From Streptomyces sp. NRRL F-2580 (GTDB lineage: Bacteria; Actinomycetota; Actinomycetes; Streptomycetales; Streptomycetaceae): a stretch of DNA of 64,000 nucleotides. Where the stretch lies: assembly GCF_000720115.1 (NCBI RefSeq), contig NZ_JOIR01000048.1, forward strand, positions 23,162-87,161. Direction: 5' to 3'. Numbering within the stretch: the first letter of the stretch is position 1; every line of letters starts with the position of its first letter. Made by a program: the position numbers and the translations under genes. Below the pieces are notes generated by a model. The model was not told the DNA's origin. It did no database searches and saw only the letters and a program-made list of their open reading frames with translations. Shown here piece after piece: positions 39,936 to 53,278 of this stretch.

Positions 39936-41881
39936 ATGGATCGACGAAGAGCCTTCGGACGAGACCGGTACGCCTTGATCGGCCTGGTCCTCGCGATGGT
40001 CACCCTGGTCCTCGGCCCCGCGTCGGCGGGCGCGTCAGCGGACGCGTCGGCGCGCCCGCAGTGGTGGGAGCCCGTGGCACGCCCGGCCCCGGACTCGCAG
40101 GTCAACGTCAGCGGGGAGCCGTTCACCGGGACCGACGCCCAGGGCCGGGTCCGCGGATACGTCGACGCGCACGTCCACCTGATGTCCAACGAGGGCTTCG
40201 GAGGACGGCTCGTCTGCGGAAAGGTCTTCTCCACGGCGGGGGTGGCGGACGCCCTCAAGGACTGCCCCGAGCACTACCCGGACGGCGTCCTCGCCCTCTT
40301 CGACATGATCACCAACGGCGGTGACGGCCGGCACGACCCCAACGGCTGGCCCACGTTCCGCGACTGGCCGGCCCACGACTCCGCCACCCACCAGCAGACC
40401 TACTACGCCTGGGTGGAGCGCGCCTGGCGGGGCGGCCAGCGGGTCCTGGTGAACGACATGGTCACCAACGGAGTCATCTGTTCGCTCTACTTCTTCAAGG
40501 ACCGCGGCTGCGACGAGATGACCGCGACCAGGCTCCAGATCCAGAAGACCTACGAACTCCAGGCCTACGTCGACACCATGTACGGCGGCGCGGGCAAGGG
40601 CTGGTTCCGGGTCGTCACCGAGCCTGACCAGGCCCGCAAGGTCATCCAGGAGGGCAAGCTCGCCGTCGTCCTCGGCGTGGAGACCTCCGAACCGTTCGGC
40701 TGCAAGCAGGTGCTGGACAGCGCCCGCTGCACCATGGCCGACATCGACCGCGGCCTGGACGAGCTGCACCGCCTGGGCGTGCGCAGCATGTTCCTGTGCC
40801 ACAAGTTCGACAACGCCCTGTGCGGCGTCCGGTTCGATTCGGGCACCCAGGGCATGGCCGTCAACGCCGGCCAGTTCCTGTCGACGGGCACCTTCTGGAG
40901 CACGGAGCCCTGCGCCGGCCCCGAGCACGACAACCCGATCGGCTTCGGCCTCGCCGCAGGACTCGCCGCCGAGGGCCCGGCAGAGGCCGGGGCGGGGGCG
41001 GACACCGAGGCGGCCGCGGAGGCCCGGATCCGCGGTGCCCTGCCGGAAGGGGTCGAACTCCCGCGGTACGGAACCTCCCTGCAGGCGGCGCAGTGCAACC
41101 GCCGGGGCCTGACCGCACTCGGCGAGTACGCGGTACTGGGCATGACCAAGCGCAACATGATGCTGGAGATCGACCACATGAGCGTCAAGGCGGCGGACCA
41201 GGCGCTGCGCGTGCTCGAGGCCGAGCGCTACTCCGGTGTCCTGTCCACCCACGGCTGGATGGACGAGAACTGGACCGAGCGGGTCTACCGCCTGGGCGGC
41301 TTCATCACCGGCCACATGTACGAGGCCCCCGCCTTCGCGGCCGAGGCGCGCGAACACGCCGCCCTGCGCGCCAAGTACGGCGCCGGGTACGGCATCGGCA
41401 CCGATATGAACGGCTTCGCCTGGCTGCCCGGCCCCCGGGCCGCCGCCGGAAACCCCGTCCGCTACCCCTTCCGCAGCCCCGACGGCGGCTCGGTCCTGGA
41501 CCGGCAGGTCACCGGCCAACGCGTCTGGGACGTCAACACGGACGGCGGCGGCACCCACTACGGCCTCGTACCGGACTGGATCGAGGACATCCGGGTCACC
41601 GGGGGCCAGGACGTGGTGGACGAGCTCATGCAGGGCGCCGAGGGCTACCTGCGCACGTGGGAGCGGACCCGCGGCCACACCAGCCCCTACGGTGCGAGGG
41701 CCAACAGCCCCTCGGCGCGGTCGGATACGTGTACACGAAGCCGGTACCGGGCTCGGTGCCCCTCTACCGGTGCTACATACCGTCCGTCTTCGACCACTTC
41801 GTCTCCAACAGGGCCGACTGCGAAGGGCCGTACGTGAAGGAGGGCCTGCTCGGCCACGCCATGGCCGTGAGCGGGCCGTAG
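39936..41881 (+). pseudogene. Secreted amidohydrolase with a 3' one-base frameshift
   Basis: ATG 39936 has AAAGGA upstream and begins with a signal peptide (RDRYALIGLVLAMVTLVLGPAS). Metal-site candidates are [29 protein letters not shown] and [12 protein letters not shown], as in the amidohydrolase superfamily. Near 41708-41711 (a CCCC run) the frame shifts. With one extra C the protein continues [20 protein letters not shown] and [12 protein letters not shown] to GHAMAVSGP at 41881. As written, the original frame instead runs to 41837 with a nonsense tail. The lost C-terminal module resembles a carbohydrate-binding DUF5648-like repeat. Confidence 0.75.
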
Positions 41882-41890
41882 CGGCGGACA

Positions 41891-41930
41891 CAGGGGTGCC
41901 CCCGGCACGTGCGGCCCGGGGGCACCCCTG
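41891..41930. terminator. Strong bidirectional terminator
   Basis: CAGGGGTGCCCCCGG (41891-41905) pairs perfectly with 41916-41930 around a 10-nt loop. It lies between the convergent amidohydrolase and xdhC genes (stops 10 and 7 bases away), so it serves both. Confidence 0.9.
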
Positions 41931-41936
41931 CACCCC

Positions 41937-42747
41937 TCAGGACCGGGCGCTTTCGAAGGTCCGGAGCAGGTCCGCCGCCACGCTCAACGCGATCGTGGCG
42001 GGTTCCTTGCCGGTGATCCCGGGGATCCCGATGGGGGTCTTGATCCGGTTGATGGCGGCGGCGTCGTGCCCGCCCTCGGTGGCCAGGCGCCGGCGGAACC
42101 TCGCCCACTTGGCGGCCGAGCCGATGAGTCCGATCGAGCCGAGACCGGCGGTGCGCAAAGCGGCGTCGCAGAGCGCGGCGTCCTCGGCGTGATCGTGGGT
42201 CATGATCAGTACGTGGGTGCCGGGCGGCAGCTCCCCGAGCACCTCCTCGGGAAGCAGCGGCGTGTGGTGCACGTGGATCTGCGCCACCGCGTCCGCGAGC
42301 ACGCCGAGCCGTTCGTCGGTCAGCATGTCGGGGCGGCTGTCGATCAGGTGCAGATCGAGGTGGTGGCGGGCCAGGACGCGTGCCAGCTCCAGCCCGACGT
42401 GCCCGACGCCGAAGACCGCCACCGCCTCGACCACCGGCAGCGGCTCCAGCAGTACGGTGACGGCTCCGCCGCAGCACTGCACGCCGTGGGGACCGGTGAC
42501 CTTGTCGTTGAGGGCGAACTCCATCAGTTCCGGCTCCGGCCGGGCCACGCCGTTCAGCTCGCGCGCCCGGTCGATGGCGACGGCCTCGATGTTGCCGCCG
42601 CCGATCGACCCCCAGGTCTCGGCCCGTCCCACGAGGAGCTTGGCCCCGGCCCGGCGGGGCGCGTGGCCGCGCACGGTCGCGACGGTCACGAGCACGCCGG
42701 GTTCCCGGCGCTCCCGCAACCGCGCGACCGCGGCCACCCACGTCATG

Positions 42748-42755
<8 letters not shown>
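41937..42755 (-). CDS. xdhC: Xanthine dehydrogenase accessory protein XdhC
   Basis: The protein (272 aa) has GVLVTVATVRGHAPRRAGAK, WGSIGGGNIEAVAI, GPHGVQCCGGAVTVL (Cys pair), then VAVFGVGHVGLELARVLA (Rossmann) and THDHAEDAALCDAAL. XdhC binds and sulfurates the molybdenum cofactor before insertion into XdhB. ATG 42755 lies inside the last codons of xdhB; ATG 42746 just after the xdhB stop is an alternative. Either way translation is coupled. Confidence 0.9.
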
Positions 42756-46619
<3,864 letters not shown>

Positions 46620-47144
46620 GTACAGGAGCTTTCTCTCTTCGTGGTCGCGGCTGGGCATACCGGAGCGCGACACATCGGCACACAAGGAAGTGCCGTGGGT
46701 GAGGGCAGAGATGAGAAGGCGCCGGGGCCGCGATCGGGCACTCCGGCGAGGGGGCTGTTCAGCAGCCGTGCGCTACACGACCCGGAGCCCAGGCGATCTG
46801 GTGTGCGGGGCGGGGCAGTTCGGAGAAGGTGGACATCCGGCCTCGCCTCCTTCCAGCAGCTCATGGGCGGGTGCGGTCGAAGTTACGTTGCCGTTGGTTG
46901 ATCGGTCAAGCCGCTCTGGGGCGATTCCACGAAGGCCGGCCCGCGCGTGCGGCGGTACTTCGTACGCGCAGCCAGTTGTGTCCCCATCGACCCCGCCGCA
47001 TCCTTCCGTCACACTCACTTCACGCAGCGTAGTGGCGTCCGGCCCTCCGCACCGCGTTCCGACTCGCCCGAACCGTCCCGGACGCGACAGCATGGAGGGA
47101 GACGGCGTACCGCGGGACGCCCTCGGCAGGAGGCGACACGGACG
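46620..47144. other. Divergent xdhA/phosphatase spacer
   Basis: A 525-base gap. It holds a candidate 25-codon ORF (46759-46836, minus) and a dyad TTGATCGGTCAA (46898-46909) with one mismatch in its arms that could be a regulator site. Otherwise it shows no coding character. The rest of the gap contains nothing I can interpret. Confidence 0.5.
46759..46836 (-). CDS. Candidate small leader peptide upstream of xdhA (25 aa)
   Basis: ATG 46836 is preceded by AAGGAGG at about 11 bases. The peptide starts MSTFSELPRPAHQ and ends VAHGC before TGA. It lies 139 bases upstream of xdhA on the same strand. A good ribosome-binding site and coherent composition argue for translation, but length alone gives no proof. 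It could be a regulatory upstream ORF or a chance ORF. Confidence 0.35.
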   Translation of the reverse strand: MSTFSELPRPAHQIAWAPGRVAHGC

Positions 47145-49586
47145 GTGACCAGACATCGCTTTGCGTTCTGCGGGGCCGAGCTCGCCGCTGTCTACGTGGT
47201 CGCCGACCAGGACAGGGAACTCCATCTGGCCGAGCTGACCGGAAACCGCGGGGTCCTCTACGGACTGCCCGCGATCCTCGCCGTGGCCGGCCATTCGCCC
47301 GCCGCCAACGCGTTCCGCTCCGGCCGCCCGCTGTGGCTGACGCCCAAGGAGCTCGCCACCTTCATCGAGGAGGATCCCCACCACATCCCCACCCGGGTCG
47401 GCAACGGCGCCCCCCAGTCGCCGGCCAGGATCTCGCTGGGCGCGCTGCCGCTGGGACACGGCGACCAGGAGCTCGGGTGCCTGATCGTCGCCGGCGAGGT
47501 CGGGGACGGCTTCAGCGCCGACGACCGCAGCCTCCTGGAGCTCTACGCCGATCAGGTGGCCGCCGGACTCGAATCGGTCGCCGCCCGCTTCGCCGGACGC
47601 AAGGCCCCCCAGGCACATCTGGGCCAGTCGCTGGTGCCCGACCAGGGCGGCGCGTTCATCCTGGAACTGAGCACTGGCCGCATGGAGGCCCACGCGCACG
47701 TGCTCGAACTGCTCGGTCTGCCCCCCGAGCAGTTCGACGGGCAGGTGGAGACCCTGCTCGCCTGCGCCGTTCCCGACGACATGCCCGCACTGATGGCGCT
47801 CGTGGAGCCGGACCGGCTGGCCGCCGCGGGCGGACAGCAGCTGGCGTTCCGCATCCGCCGGCCGAACGGCGAGCTGCGCTGGCTCGGGCTGCGCTGCCGT
47901 GTGGAGGTGGACCCCACCGGCACACCCCGGCGCGTCCTGGGCGTGGTGGCCGATGCCACCTATCTGCGCCCCAGTGCCGACGAGGTATCCGTCGTGCAGC
48001 GGCTGTCGGCCACGCTGGCGGGCGCGGCGACCATCCGCGAGGTCAGCCGACTGGTGGTCGCCGCCCTGCGCGAGCCGCTCGGCGCCTGCCGGGTCGCGGT
48101 CGGCGAACTGGAGCTCGAACGGCTCAGGGTCACCGCCCTCGACCCTCCCGAGCCCGACGCCTGGCCCGAGGTCTGGCGCTCGGAGTGGCGGTCCGAGTGG
48201 CCCGACGTCGCGCTCAGCGACCTGCCCACCCTGCAGAGCGCGCTGCGCGGCGGACACATGAGCCTGTGGCCGCCGGGCGCGGATCTCGAACCAGGTCTGC
48301 TGGGCGTCGGGCCCGGTGGTCTCGCGGTGCTGCCGCTGCCCGCCGAAGGCCGGATGATCGGGGTGTGCCTGGTGGGGTGGGCCACGGAGCACCGGTTCGG
48401 ACCCGAGGAACGGTCGCTGCTGACCGCGACCGCGGGGCTGGCGGGGCAGGCACTGGTGCGCGCCCACGCACTGGACGCCGGGCACGAACTCGCCACCATG
48501 CTCCAGCGCAGTCTGCTGCCCCGCAAGCTCCCGGAGCTGCCGGGCGGGGTCGCCGTGGCCCGCTACCTGCCCGCGACGGCCGGCCTCGAGGTCGGCGGCG
48601 ACTGGTACGACGTCATTCCCCTCGGCGACGCGCATGTGGCCTTCGTCATCGGGGACGTACAGGGGCACAGCGCGGGGGCCGCCACCATCATGGGCCAGAT
48701 GCGCACGGCGGTCAGGGCCTACGCGGTGGAGGGCCACCCGCCCGACGTGGTCGTCGCGCGGGCCAACCGGCTGCTCGTCGGCATGGAGACCGACCTGTTC
48801 GCCACCTGCGGGTACGTGGACCTCGACATGGAGGAGGGCATCGCCCGGGTCGTACGGGCCGGCCATCTGCCGCCGATCCTGCGCCATCCCGACGGCGTCA
48901 CCGAGGAGATGGCGGTCGAGGGCGGGCCTCCTCTGGGCGTGCTGGAGGCAGCCGAATTCCCCATGACCGAGATCGGGTTGCTTCCCGGGACCCTGCTCAT
49001 CCTGCTGACGGACGGTCTGGTCGAGTCCGCCAGGCTGCATCTGGAGGAGGGCATGCGGCGGGTGTGCGACGTGGCCGCCGAGGCCGACCCGCTCGATGTC
49101 GGAGGACTGGCCGATGAGTTGGTCATGCGCGTGGGCCGTCGCGATGACGACGTGGCGTTGCTGCTGCTGCGCTACGACGGCACCCGGGGCCGGCCGAAGC
49201 GGAGCCACTGGACGGTGTGGCGGCTGCCCAAGGCGGTCCTGCACGCGCGCCGCTTCACCGCGCGCACCCTGCGGGCCTGGGGAGTGGTGGAGGAACTCGA
49301 CACGGCTCTGCTGATCGTGTCCGAGCTGGTCACCAACGCCATCGCGCACACCCAGGGCGAGGTGGGGATGGATCTGACCCTGTCGACGGACCGGCTGCGG
49401 ATCGCCGTGAACGACGCGTCGCCGCGCAGCCCCGTCAGACCGGTGTCGGTGAGCTGGGAGGCGACCGGCGGTCGCGGGCTGCTCATCGTCGAGGCGACGG
49501 CGATGGCCTGGGGCTCGGTGCCGCTCAGCGGCGGCAAGCAGGTGTGGGCCGAGATCCCCTGGCGCCACGAGGACCCGGCTCAGTGA
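47145..49586 (+). CDS. GAF-PAS-GAF-SpoIIE phosphatase with HATPase domain
   Basis: GTG 47145 is the best start; AGGAGG lies 12 bases upstream, slightly far. The 813-residue protein has an N-terminal GAF-like region (YVVADQDRELHLAELTG), a PAS segment (LRWLGLRCRVEVDPTGTPRR), a second GAF and the PP2C domain with LEVGGDWYDVIPLGD, AFVIGDVQGHSAGAATIMGQ, VVRAGHLPPIL, LLILLTDGLVES and RRDDDVALLLLRY. A C-terminal ATPase part follows (ALLIVSELVTNAIAHTQGEV; GGRGLLIVEA). It resembles the 31598 gene in architecture. It is probably a signal-responsive regulator of anti-sigma antagonists. Confidence 0.88.
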   Translation: MTRHRFAFCGAELAAVYVVADQDRELHLAELTGNRGVLYGLPAILAVAGHSPAANAFRSGRPLWLTPKELATFIEEDPHHIPTRVGNGAPQSPARISLGALPLGHGDQELGCLIVAGEVGDGFSADDRSLLELYADQVAAGLESVAARFAGRKAPQAHLGQSLVPDQGGAFILELSTGRMEAHAHVLELLGLPPEQFDGQVETLLACAVPDDMPALMALVEPDRLAAAGGQQLAFRIRRPNGELRWLGLRCRVEVDPTGTPRRVLGVVADATYLRPSADEVSVVQRLSATLAGAATIREVSRLVVAALREPLGACRVAVGELELERLRVTALDPPEPDAWPEVWRSEWRSEWPDVALSDLPTLQSALRGGHMSLWPPGADLEPGLLGVGPGGLAVLPLPAEGRMIGVCLVGWATEHRFGPEERSLLTATAGLAGQALVRAHALDAGHELATMLQRSLLPRKLPELPGGVAVARYLPATAGLEVGGDWYDVIPLGDAHVAFVIGDVQGHSAGAATIMGQMRTAVRAYAVEGHPPDVVVARANRLLVGMETDLFATCGYVDLDMEEGIARVVRAGHLPPILRHPDGVTEEMAVEGGPPLGVLEAAEFPMTEIGLLPGTLLILLTDGLVESARLHLEEGMRRVCDVAAEADPLDVGGLADELVMRVGRRDDDVALLLLRYDGTRGRPKRSHWTVWRLPKAVLHARRFTARTLRAWGVVEELDTALLIVSELVTNAIAHTQGEVGMDLTLSTDRLRIAVNDASPRSPVRPVSVSWEATGGRGLLIVEATAMAWGSVPLSGGKQVWAEIPWRHEDPAQ

Positions 49587-49689
49587 GCCCATGGCCCCGG
49601 CGGTGCGTGCCCGGCCGGGAGCGCGCCGGGTGCGAAGCGGACCGGGGCCTGGAAGCGGGCCTGGCGGGCGGCGCGGCGGAAGACGGCCG

Positions 49690-49797
49690 GTGCTGCGGGA
49701 CGTGGACCTGACCGTCGAGGAGGGTGAACTGTGCCTCGTCGTCGGCCGCACGGGCGTCGGCAAGTCCACCCTGCTCGGCGCCGTCAACGGCCTGCCT
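49690..49797 (+). pseudogene. ABC transporter ATPase 5' fragment (Walker A only)
   Basis: A plus-strand frame reads VLRDVDLTVEEGELCLVVGR and TGVGKSTLLGAVNGL, the start of an ABC ATPase including the P-loop (GRTGVGKST), as in ECF/cobalt-type transporters. It stops abruptly at 49797, where the antisense of a PucR gene begins. No Walker B or signature motif follows. Confidence 0.6.
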
Positions 49798-50450
49798 CAG
49801 CCGGCCCTCAGGGCCGCGAGGAAGTCCAGCCTGGTCTCCAGCCCGGCCAGGCTCCGGCCGGTGAGCCGCTCGATGCGGGCCACGCGCTGGCGCAACGAGT
49901 TGACGTGCAGGTGGAGTCGGGCCGCGCAGGCGGTCCAGGACCCGTCGCAGTCGAGGAACGCCTCCGGCGTGGCCAGCAGCTCGGTCCGGTGGTGGCTGTC
50001 GTGATCGCGCAGGGGGCCGAGGAGACGGGCGGCGAAGGCCCGCCGGGTCTCGGCCGGGATGAGGGGCAGCAGTGTCAGGATGTGCGACGTGAGGTCGTCG
50101 GGGCCGCGCGTGGTCACGCGCTCCGGGCCCTCATGGGCGACCCGCAGCGCGGTGCGGGCCTCGTCGAGGCTCGGCGTGCGCCCCCGGGCTCCGCCACCGG
50201 GAGCTGACGCCGACGGAGACGCTGCCCGACGGGCCGAGCCAGCGCCCGAGCACCGCGGCGAGCCTCCGCTGGAGGGCGGCGCAGTCGAGGCCCGGTTCGG
50301 GGAGCGCCCTGGCCGACCCGAACGCCCCGTACGGGGTGCGCGGGATCGGCGAGGCCCCGACCCTGTCGTCCACTCCGGCCGTGGTCGCGGCGGTCCGGAA
50401 TGCGACGGGGCTGGAGCTGAACAGGACGCCGGTCCGCCCTGAGCACCTCA
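49797..50450 (-). pseudogene. PucR-family purine-catabolism regulator, 3' part, frameshifted
   Basis: The C-terminal frame carries FLDCDGSWTACAARLHLHVN followed by SLRQRVARIERLTGRSLAGL, the PucR HTH_30 domain. Upstream, after a frame change near 50190, come LDEARTALRVAHEGPERV and, in the other frame, LQRRLAAVLGRWLGPSGSVS of the GGDEF-like PucR domain. The N-terminal part is absent. PucR regulators often control xanthine/allantoin use, and xdhABC lies 3 kb away, so this may be the former regulator of that operon. Confidence 0.6.
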
Positions 50451-50676
50451 CCGGGACCTGACCCGCCCCACGCCGGACCGGGCGCTCAGGACGCCTCGGC
50501 GCTACCAGCGGACATGTCGCGCGCGGCGGAGCGAGCCCCGGGCGCTGCGCGACGCCGACGGTGACGGCTCCGCCGACGCCCTGCTCGGTCAGTCGAACTG
50601 ACCGGAGCGACAGCGTGGCGGCATACGGCGCCGTCACCCGCCCGCTTGCCCGGGGCCGGCTTGCCCGGGGTCGGCG

Positions 50677-51795
50677 CTACCGGAGGGCCTCGAAGGAGGC
50701 GACCAGGTCGGTGGGGGAGGGGAGCGCGGATATGTCGGCCTGGATGGTGGCGGCGGCCTTGCGCAGGTCGTCGTCGGTGAGGAGGCGGGCGAGCAGGTCG
50801 GCGTCCACGCTGTCGCCGCTCGCGCGGAGGGCGAAGCCCAGGCCCGTCCCGGCGTCGACGTTGATGAAGTGGTCGGCGCCCTGCGGGAGGATCAGCTGGG
50901 GGACGCCCCTGGCGGCGGCGGTGAGCATGGTGCCGGAGCCGCCGTGGTGCACGACCGCGTCGGCGGTGTCCAGCAGCTGGGCCAGCGGCACCCAGGGCAG
51001 CGGGCGGACATTGGCGGGGAGGGTGCCGAGCGGGCTCAGGTCGGTGTCGCCCACGGCGAGCAGGAACTCGGCGTCGACGGAGGCGGCTTCGGCGATCACT
51101 CGGCTGACCGGGTCGACGCCCGCGAAGGCGGTCACCACCGTACCGAGGGTGACGGCGATCCGGGCCCGGGAGCCCCGGGCCACGAGATCGCGGGGCACCG
51201 TGCCGCCACCGTTGTAAGGGACGTAGCGGACGCGCAAGCCGGTGCCGTCCCCGCCGAGGGAGGCGGGCACGACGTCGAGGACCGTACGGGTCGCCGGGCC
51301 TTCGAGCCCGCGGGCCCGGTACTCGTCCGCCAGGACGTCGGCGAGCCGGCCGACCATGTCGGAGCCGGACATCACACCGAAGTTGTGCACCACGGCGGGT
51401 ATGCCGAGGGCCGCCGAGACCAGGGGTGCGGCGGCCTGGAAGGCGGCGTGGACGATGAGGTCCGGCTGCCAGGCGGTGGCGACCGCGAGCAGGCCGTCGA
51501 TGGTGACCCGGCTGTGCTCCGCGAAACCGGCCGCGGCCTGCCGCTGGATGTCCTCCGGGCTCTTGCCGTCCGTGACGAACTGCGGCTCGGTGCTGTCCGA
51601 GGCGCGCCGGAAGGCCTCCATCAGTGTCGAGCCGTCGCCTATCTCGACGGTGGGGATGCCGGTCTGCCGCAGCTGGTCGAGCGGGGCCGAACCGGCGAAC
51701 AGCACCTGGTGCCCGGCGGCCTGGAGCGCCTGGGCGGTCGGCACCATCGGGAACAGGTGGCCTGCCGCAGCGGGGCCGGTGAACAGTACGCGCAC
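50677..51795 (-). CDS. GT-B (family 1, UGT/macrolide-type) glycosyltransferase
   Basis: A 372-residue GT-B protein. MRVLFTGPAAAGHLFPMVPT is the N-terminal acceptor domain with the conserved His. The donor domain has IAVTLGTVVTAFAGVDP, RPLPWVPLAQLLDTADAVVH and HHGGSGTMLTAAARGVPQLI with LPQGADHFIN, the nucleotide-sugar binding region. It would add a sugar to a small hydrophobic acceptor such as an antibiotic. No biosynthetic genes surround it, so it may be a resistance or detoxification enzyme. Confidence 0.85.
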   Translation of the reverse strand: MRVLFTGPAAAGHLFPMVPTAQALQAAGHQVLFAGSAPLDQLRQTGIPTVEIGDGSTLMEAFRRASDSTEPQFVTDGKSPEDIQRQAAAGFAEHSRVTIDGLLAVATAWQPDLIVHAAFQAAAPLVSAALGIPAVVHNFGVMSGSDMVGRLADVLADEYRARGLEGPATRTVLDVVPASLGGDGTGLRVRYVPYNGGGTVPRDLVARGSRARIAVTLGTVVTAFAGVDPVSRVIAEAASVDAEFLLAVGDTDLSPLGTLPANVRPLPWVPLAQLLDTADAVVHHGGSGTMLTAAARGVPQLILPQGADHFINVDAGTGLGFALRASGDSVDADLLARLLTDDDLRKAAATIQADISALPSPTDLVASFEALR

Positions 51796-52264
51796 GGCGT
51801 TACTCCTCGGGTGGAGCTCCTTGATTCTTCTTCCAGATCTTCGAACGCGCGTGCCGCGGCGTCAGTTTCCGCTCGGGTGGGCGAATTTCAGCCGATTCTG
51901 GTAGGCGCTGACCGACACGCTTCACCGAGGGACGAACGCGCCCCACGGGAACAGCGGCACCGGGTCGGAGCGATGCGAGCTCCCGGTTCCGGGGGACCGC
52001 ATCGGCGAGCAGGCGCGCCCGCGTCGTATACCAGGGTGAACAGGGCGAACGGGGTGGCCATCAGCCGTGCGGCGCGGCGCGGGGGAAGCGCGGTGAGGGG
52101 CATCGGCGGGTCACCAGTGGGTGCAGCGGCGTCATTGACTACGGATGTAGACGGTCTACATCGCTGTAGACGATTGGGTGGGGTTGTGCCCGTGGGTATG
52201 CGAGCGCCCCCGTAGAGTTGGCTAAGGCAAGGCATACCTATTCATCGAGCAGGGCGGTTTCGGG
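51796..52264. other. Spacer before the BlaI gene
   Basis: About 470 bases. A minus-strand ORF at 51888-52235 has mostly Arg/Pro/Ala shadow composition, with one plausible stretch (MATPFALFTLVYDAG), so a membrane-gene scrap cannot be excluded. The BlaI operator array lies at 52144-52171. Nothing else is seen. Confidence 0.45.
52144..52171. promoter_or_regulatory. BlaI/MecI-type operator array
   Basis: The sequence reads TGTAGAC-G-GTCTACA-TCGC-TGTAGAC (52146-52171): three half-sites that form two overlapping palindromes, centred at 52153 and between 52162 and 52163. The outer context GATGTAGAC/GTCTACATC extends the first to 19 bp. TACA/TGTA cores are typical of BlaI/MecI operators. It lies 94 bases upstream of the BlaI-type gene. 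A lone TGTAGAC half-site recurs near 53144. Confidence 0.8.
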
Positions 52265-52642
52265 ATGGTCGAGGACGGCGCGGACGCGAGGCGTCCGCAC
52301 GGTGAACTCGTCGCGGACGTGCTGGCGGTCCTGTGGGCGGCCGAGGGGCCGTTGACGCCGCAGCAGATCAACGCCGCGCTCGGCCGGGACCTGGCGAGGA
52401 CGACGGTGACGACGATCCTGACCCGCCTGTACGGGAAGGGGACGGTCGTCCGCACCCGCCAGGGCAGGGGCTTCGCCTACGCCGCCGCGGACGACGCCGC
52501 CGGTCTGGCGGCCGGCCGCATGCGCCGCGAGCTGGAGAAGGAGCCGCAGCGCGACCTCGTGCTGAAGCGGTTCGTGTCCTCGCTCTCCGGGGACGACGAG
52601 GAGGCGCTGCGGCGCCTGCTCCTGGAGTCCGAGGAGGGCTGA
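52265..52642 (+). CDS. BlaI/MecI/CopY-family repressor
   Basis: The 125-residue protein has a winged helix: LVADVLAVLWAAEGPLTPQQ, INAALGRDLARTTVTTILTR and LYGKGTVVRTRQGRGFAY. A dimerisation tail follows with LKRFVSSLSGDDEEALRRLL. This is the BlaI/MecI pattern. Its stop overlaps the next start as TGATG, the classical blaI-blaR coupling. The dyad array upstream is a fitting operator. Confidence 0.9.
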   Translation: MVEDGADARRPHGELVADVLAVLWAAEGPLTPQQINAALGRDLARTTVTTILTRLYGKGTVVRTRQGRGFAYAAADDAAGLAAGRMRRELEKEPQRDLVLKRFVSSLSGDDEEALRRLLLESEEG

Positions 52643-53150
52643 TGGCCCTGGCCCTGGCCGTGGTCGTGCTGACCCTGGCGCTTCCGCGGGGAGCGGTGCC
52701 GGCCACCCGCCGGCTCGCCGCTCTTCCTGCCGCCGCGGGAAGCATGCGCGGCGCTGACCGGGGCCGCGCTGTTTCTGGCCGGCGGCGCCGTGGCAGCGCC
52801 CCGGGTCGGCGCGGGCGCGGCGGCCGGGTCGTGGTGACCAAGGGCATCGTGGAGATGCTCGGCCCGGCGGAGCGCGCGGTGTTGTTCGCCCACGAGCAGG
52901 CCCACCTGCGCGCCGTCACCATCTGCTGTCCGCCGCCGCCCACCTCGCCGCCGCGGTGCATCCCGTCCTGCACGCTCTGAGCCCGGCCCTGGACTTCCAC
53001 CTGGAGCGGTGGGCCGACGGGTCGGCCTCCTCCTCGGTGGGCAACCGGCGGCTGGCGGCGACCGTGATCGCACGCGCGGCGCTGGCCGCCCGAACTCGCC
53101 GCCGAAGGCCTGCGGGCTCGCCGAACCAACGAGTGACGACTTCGATGTAG
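52642..53150 (+). pseudogene. M56 (BlaR-like) membrane metalloprotease, decayed
   Basis: ATG 52642 overlaps the BlaI stop. One frame carries VVVTKGIVEMLGPAERAVLF and AHEQAHLRA, where HEQAH is the HExxH zinc motif of M56 peptidases. The continuation LAAAVHPVLHALSPALDFHL and ERWADGSASSSVGNRRLAAT (second-half catalytic region, ExxxD-like) lies in another frame. The N-terminal membrane part is scrambled near 52715, and the gene ends early. The repressor has therefore lost its normal signal-activated protease partner here. Confidence 0.7.
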
Positions 53151-53278
53151 ACCAATTGACGGGGTACAAGTAAGCTCAGGCTGGGTTTATTTCACCTGCC
53201 TCCTCAGGCCGGAGCGCCTGCGAGTCCGTGTGTCCTGGGTCGGAGGTGACGTCCCCCTCCCCAGTGATTGGATGCGAC

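Noticed and set aside
46773..49787. A 1004-codon minus-strand ORF opposite the SpoIIE phosphatase
   Set aside because: It is a shadow frame produced by high GC3. The plus-strand protein has all phosphatase and ATPase motifs.
51888..52235. A 115-codon minus-strand ORF before the BlaI gene
   Set aside because: Mostly low-complexity shadow composition and it overlaps the BlaI operator. Only a short central stretch looks protein-like, so it is mentioned under the spacer.
53228..53278. The longer MarR start at GTG 53228
   Set aside because: The added residues contain no recognisable structure and the ribosome site is no better. The later GTG keeps the whole winged helix.
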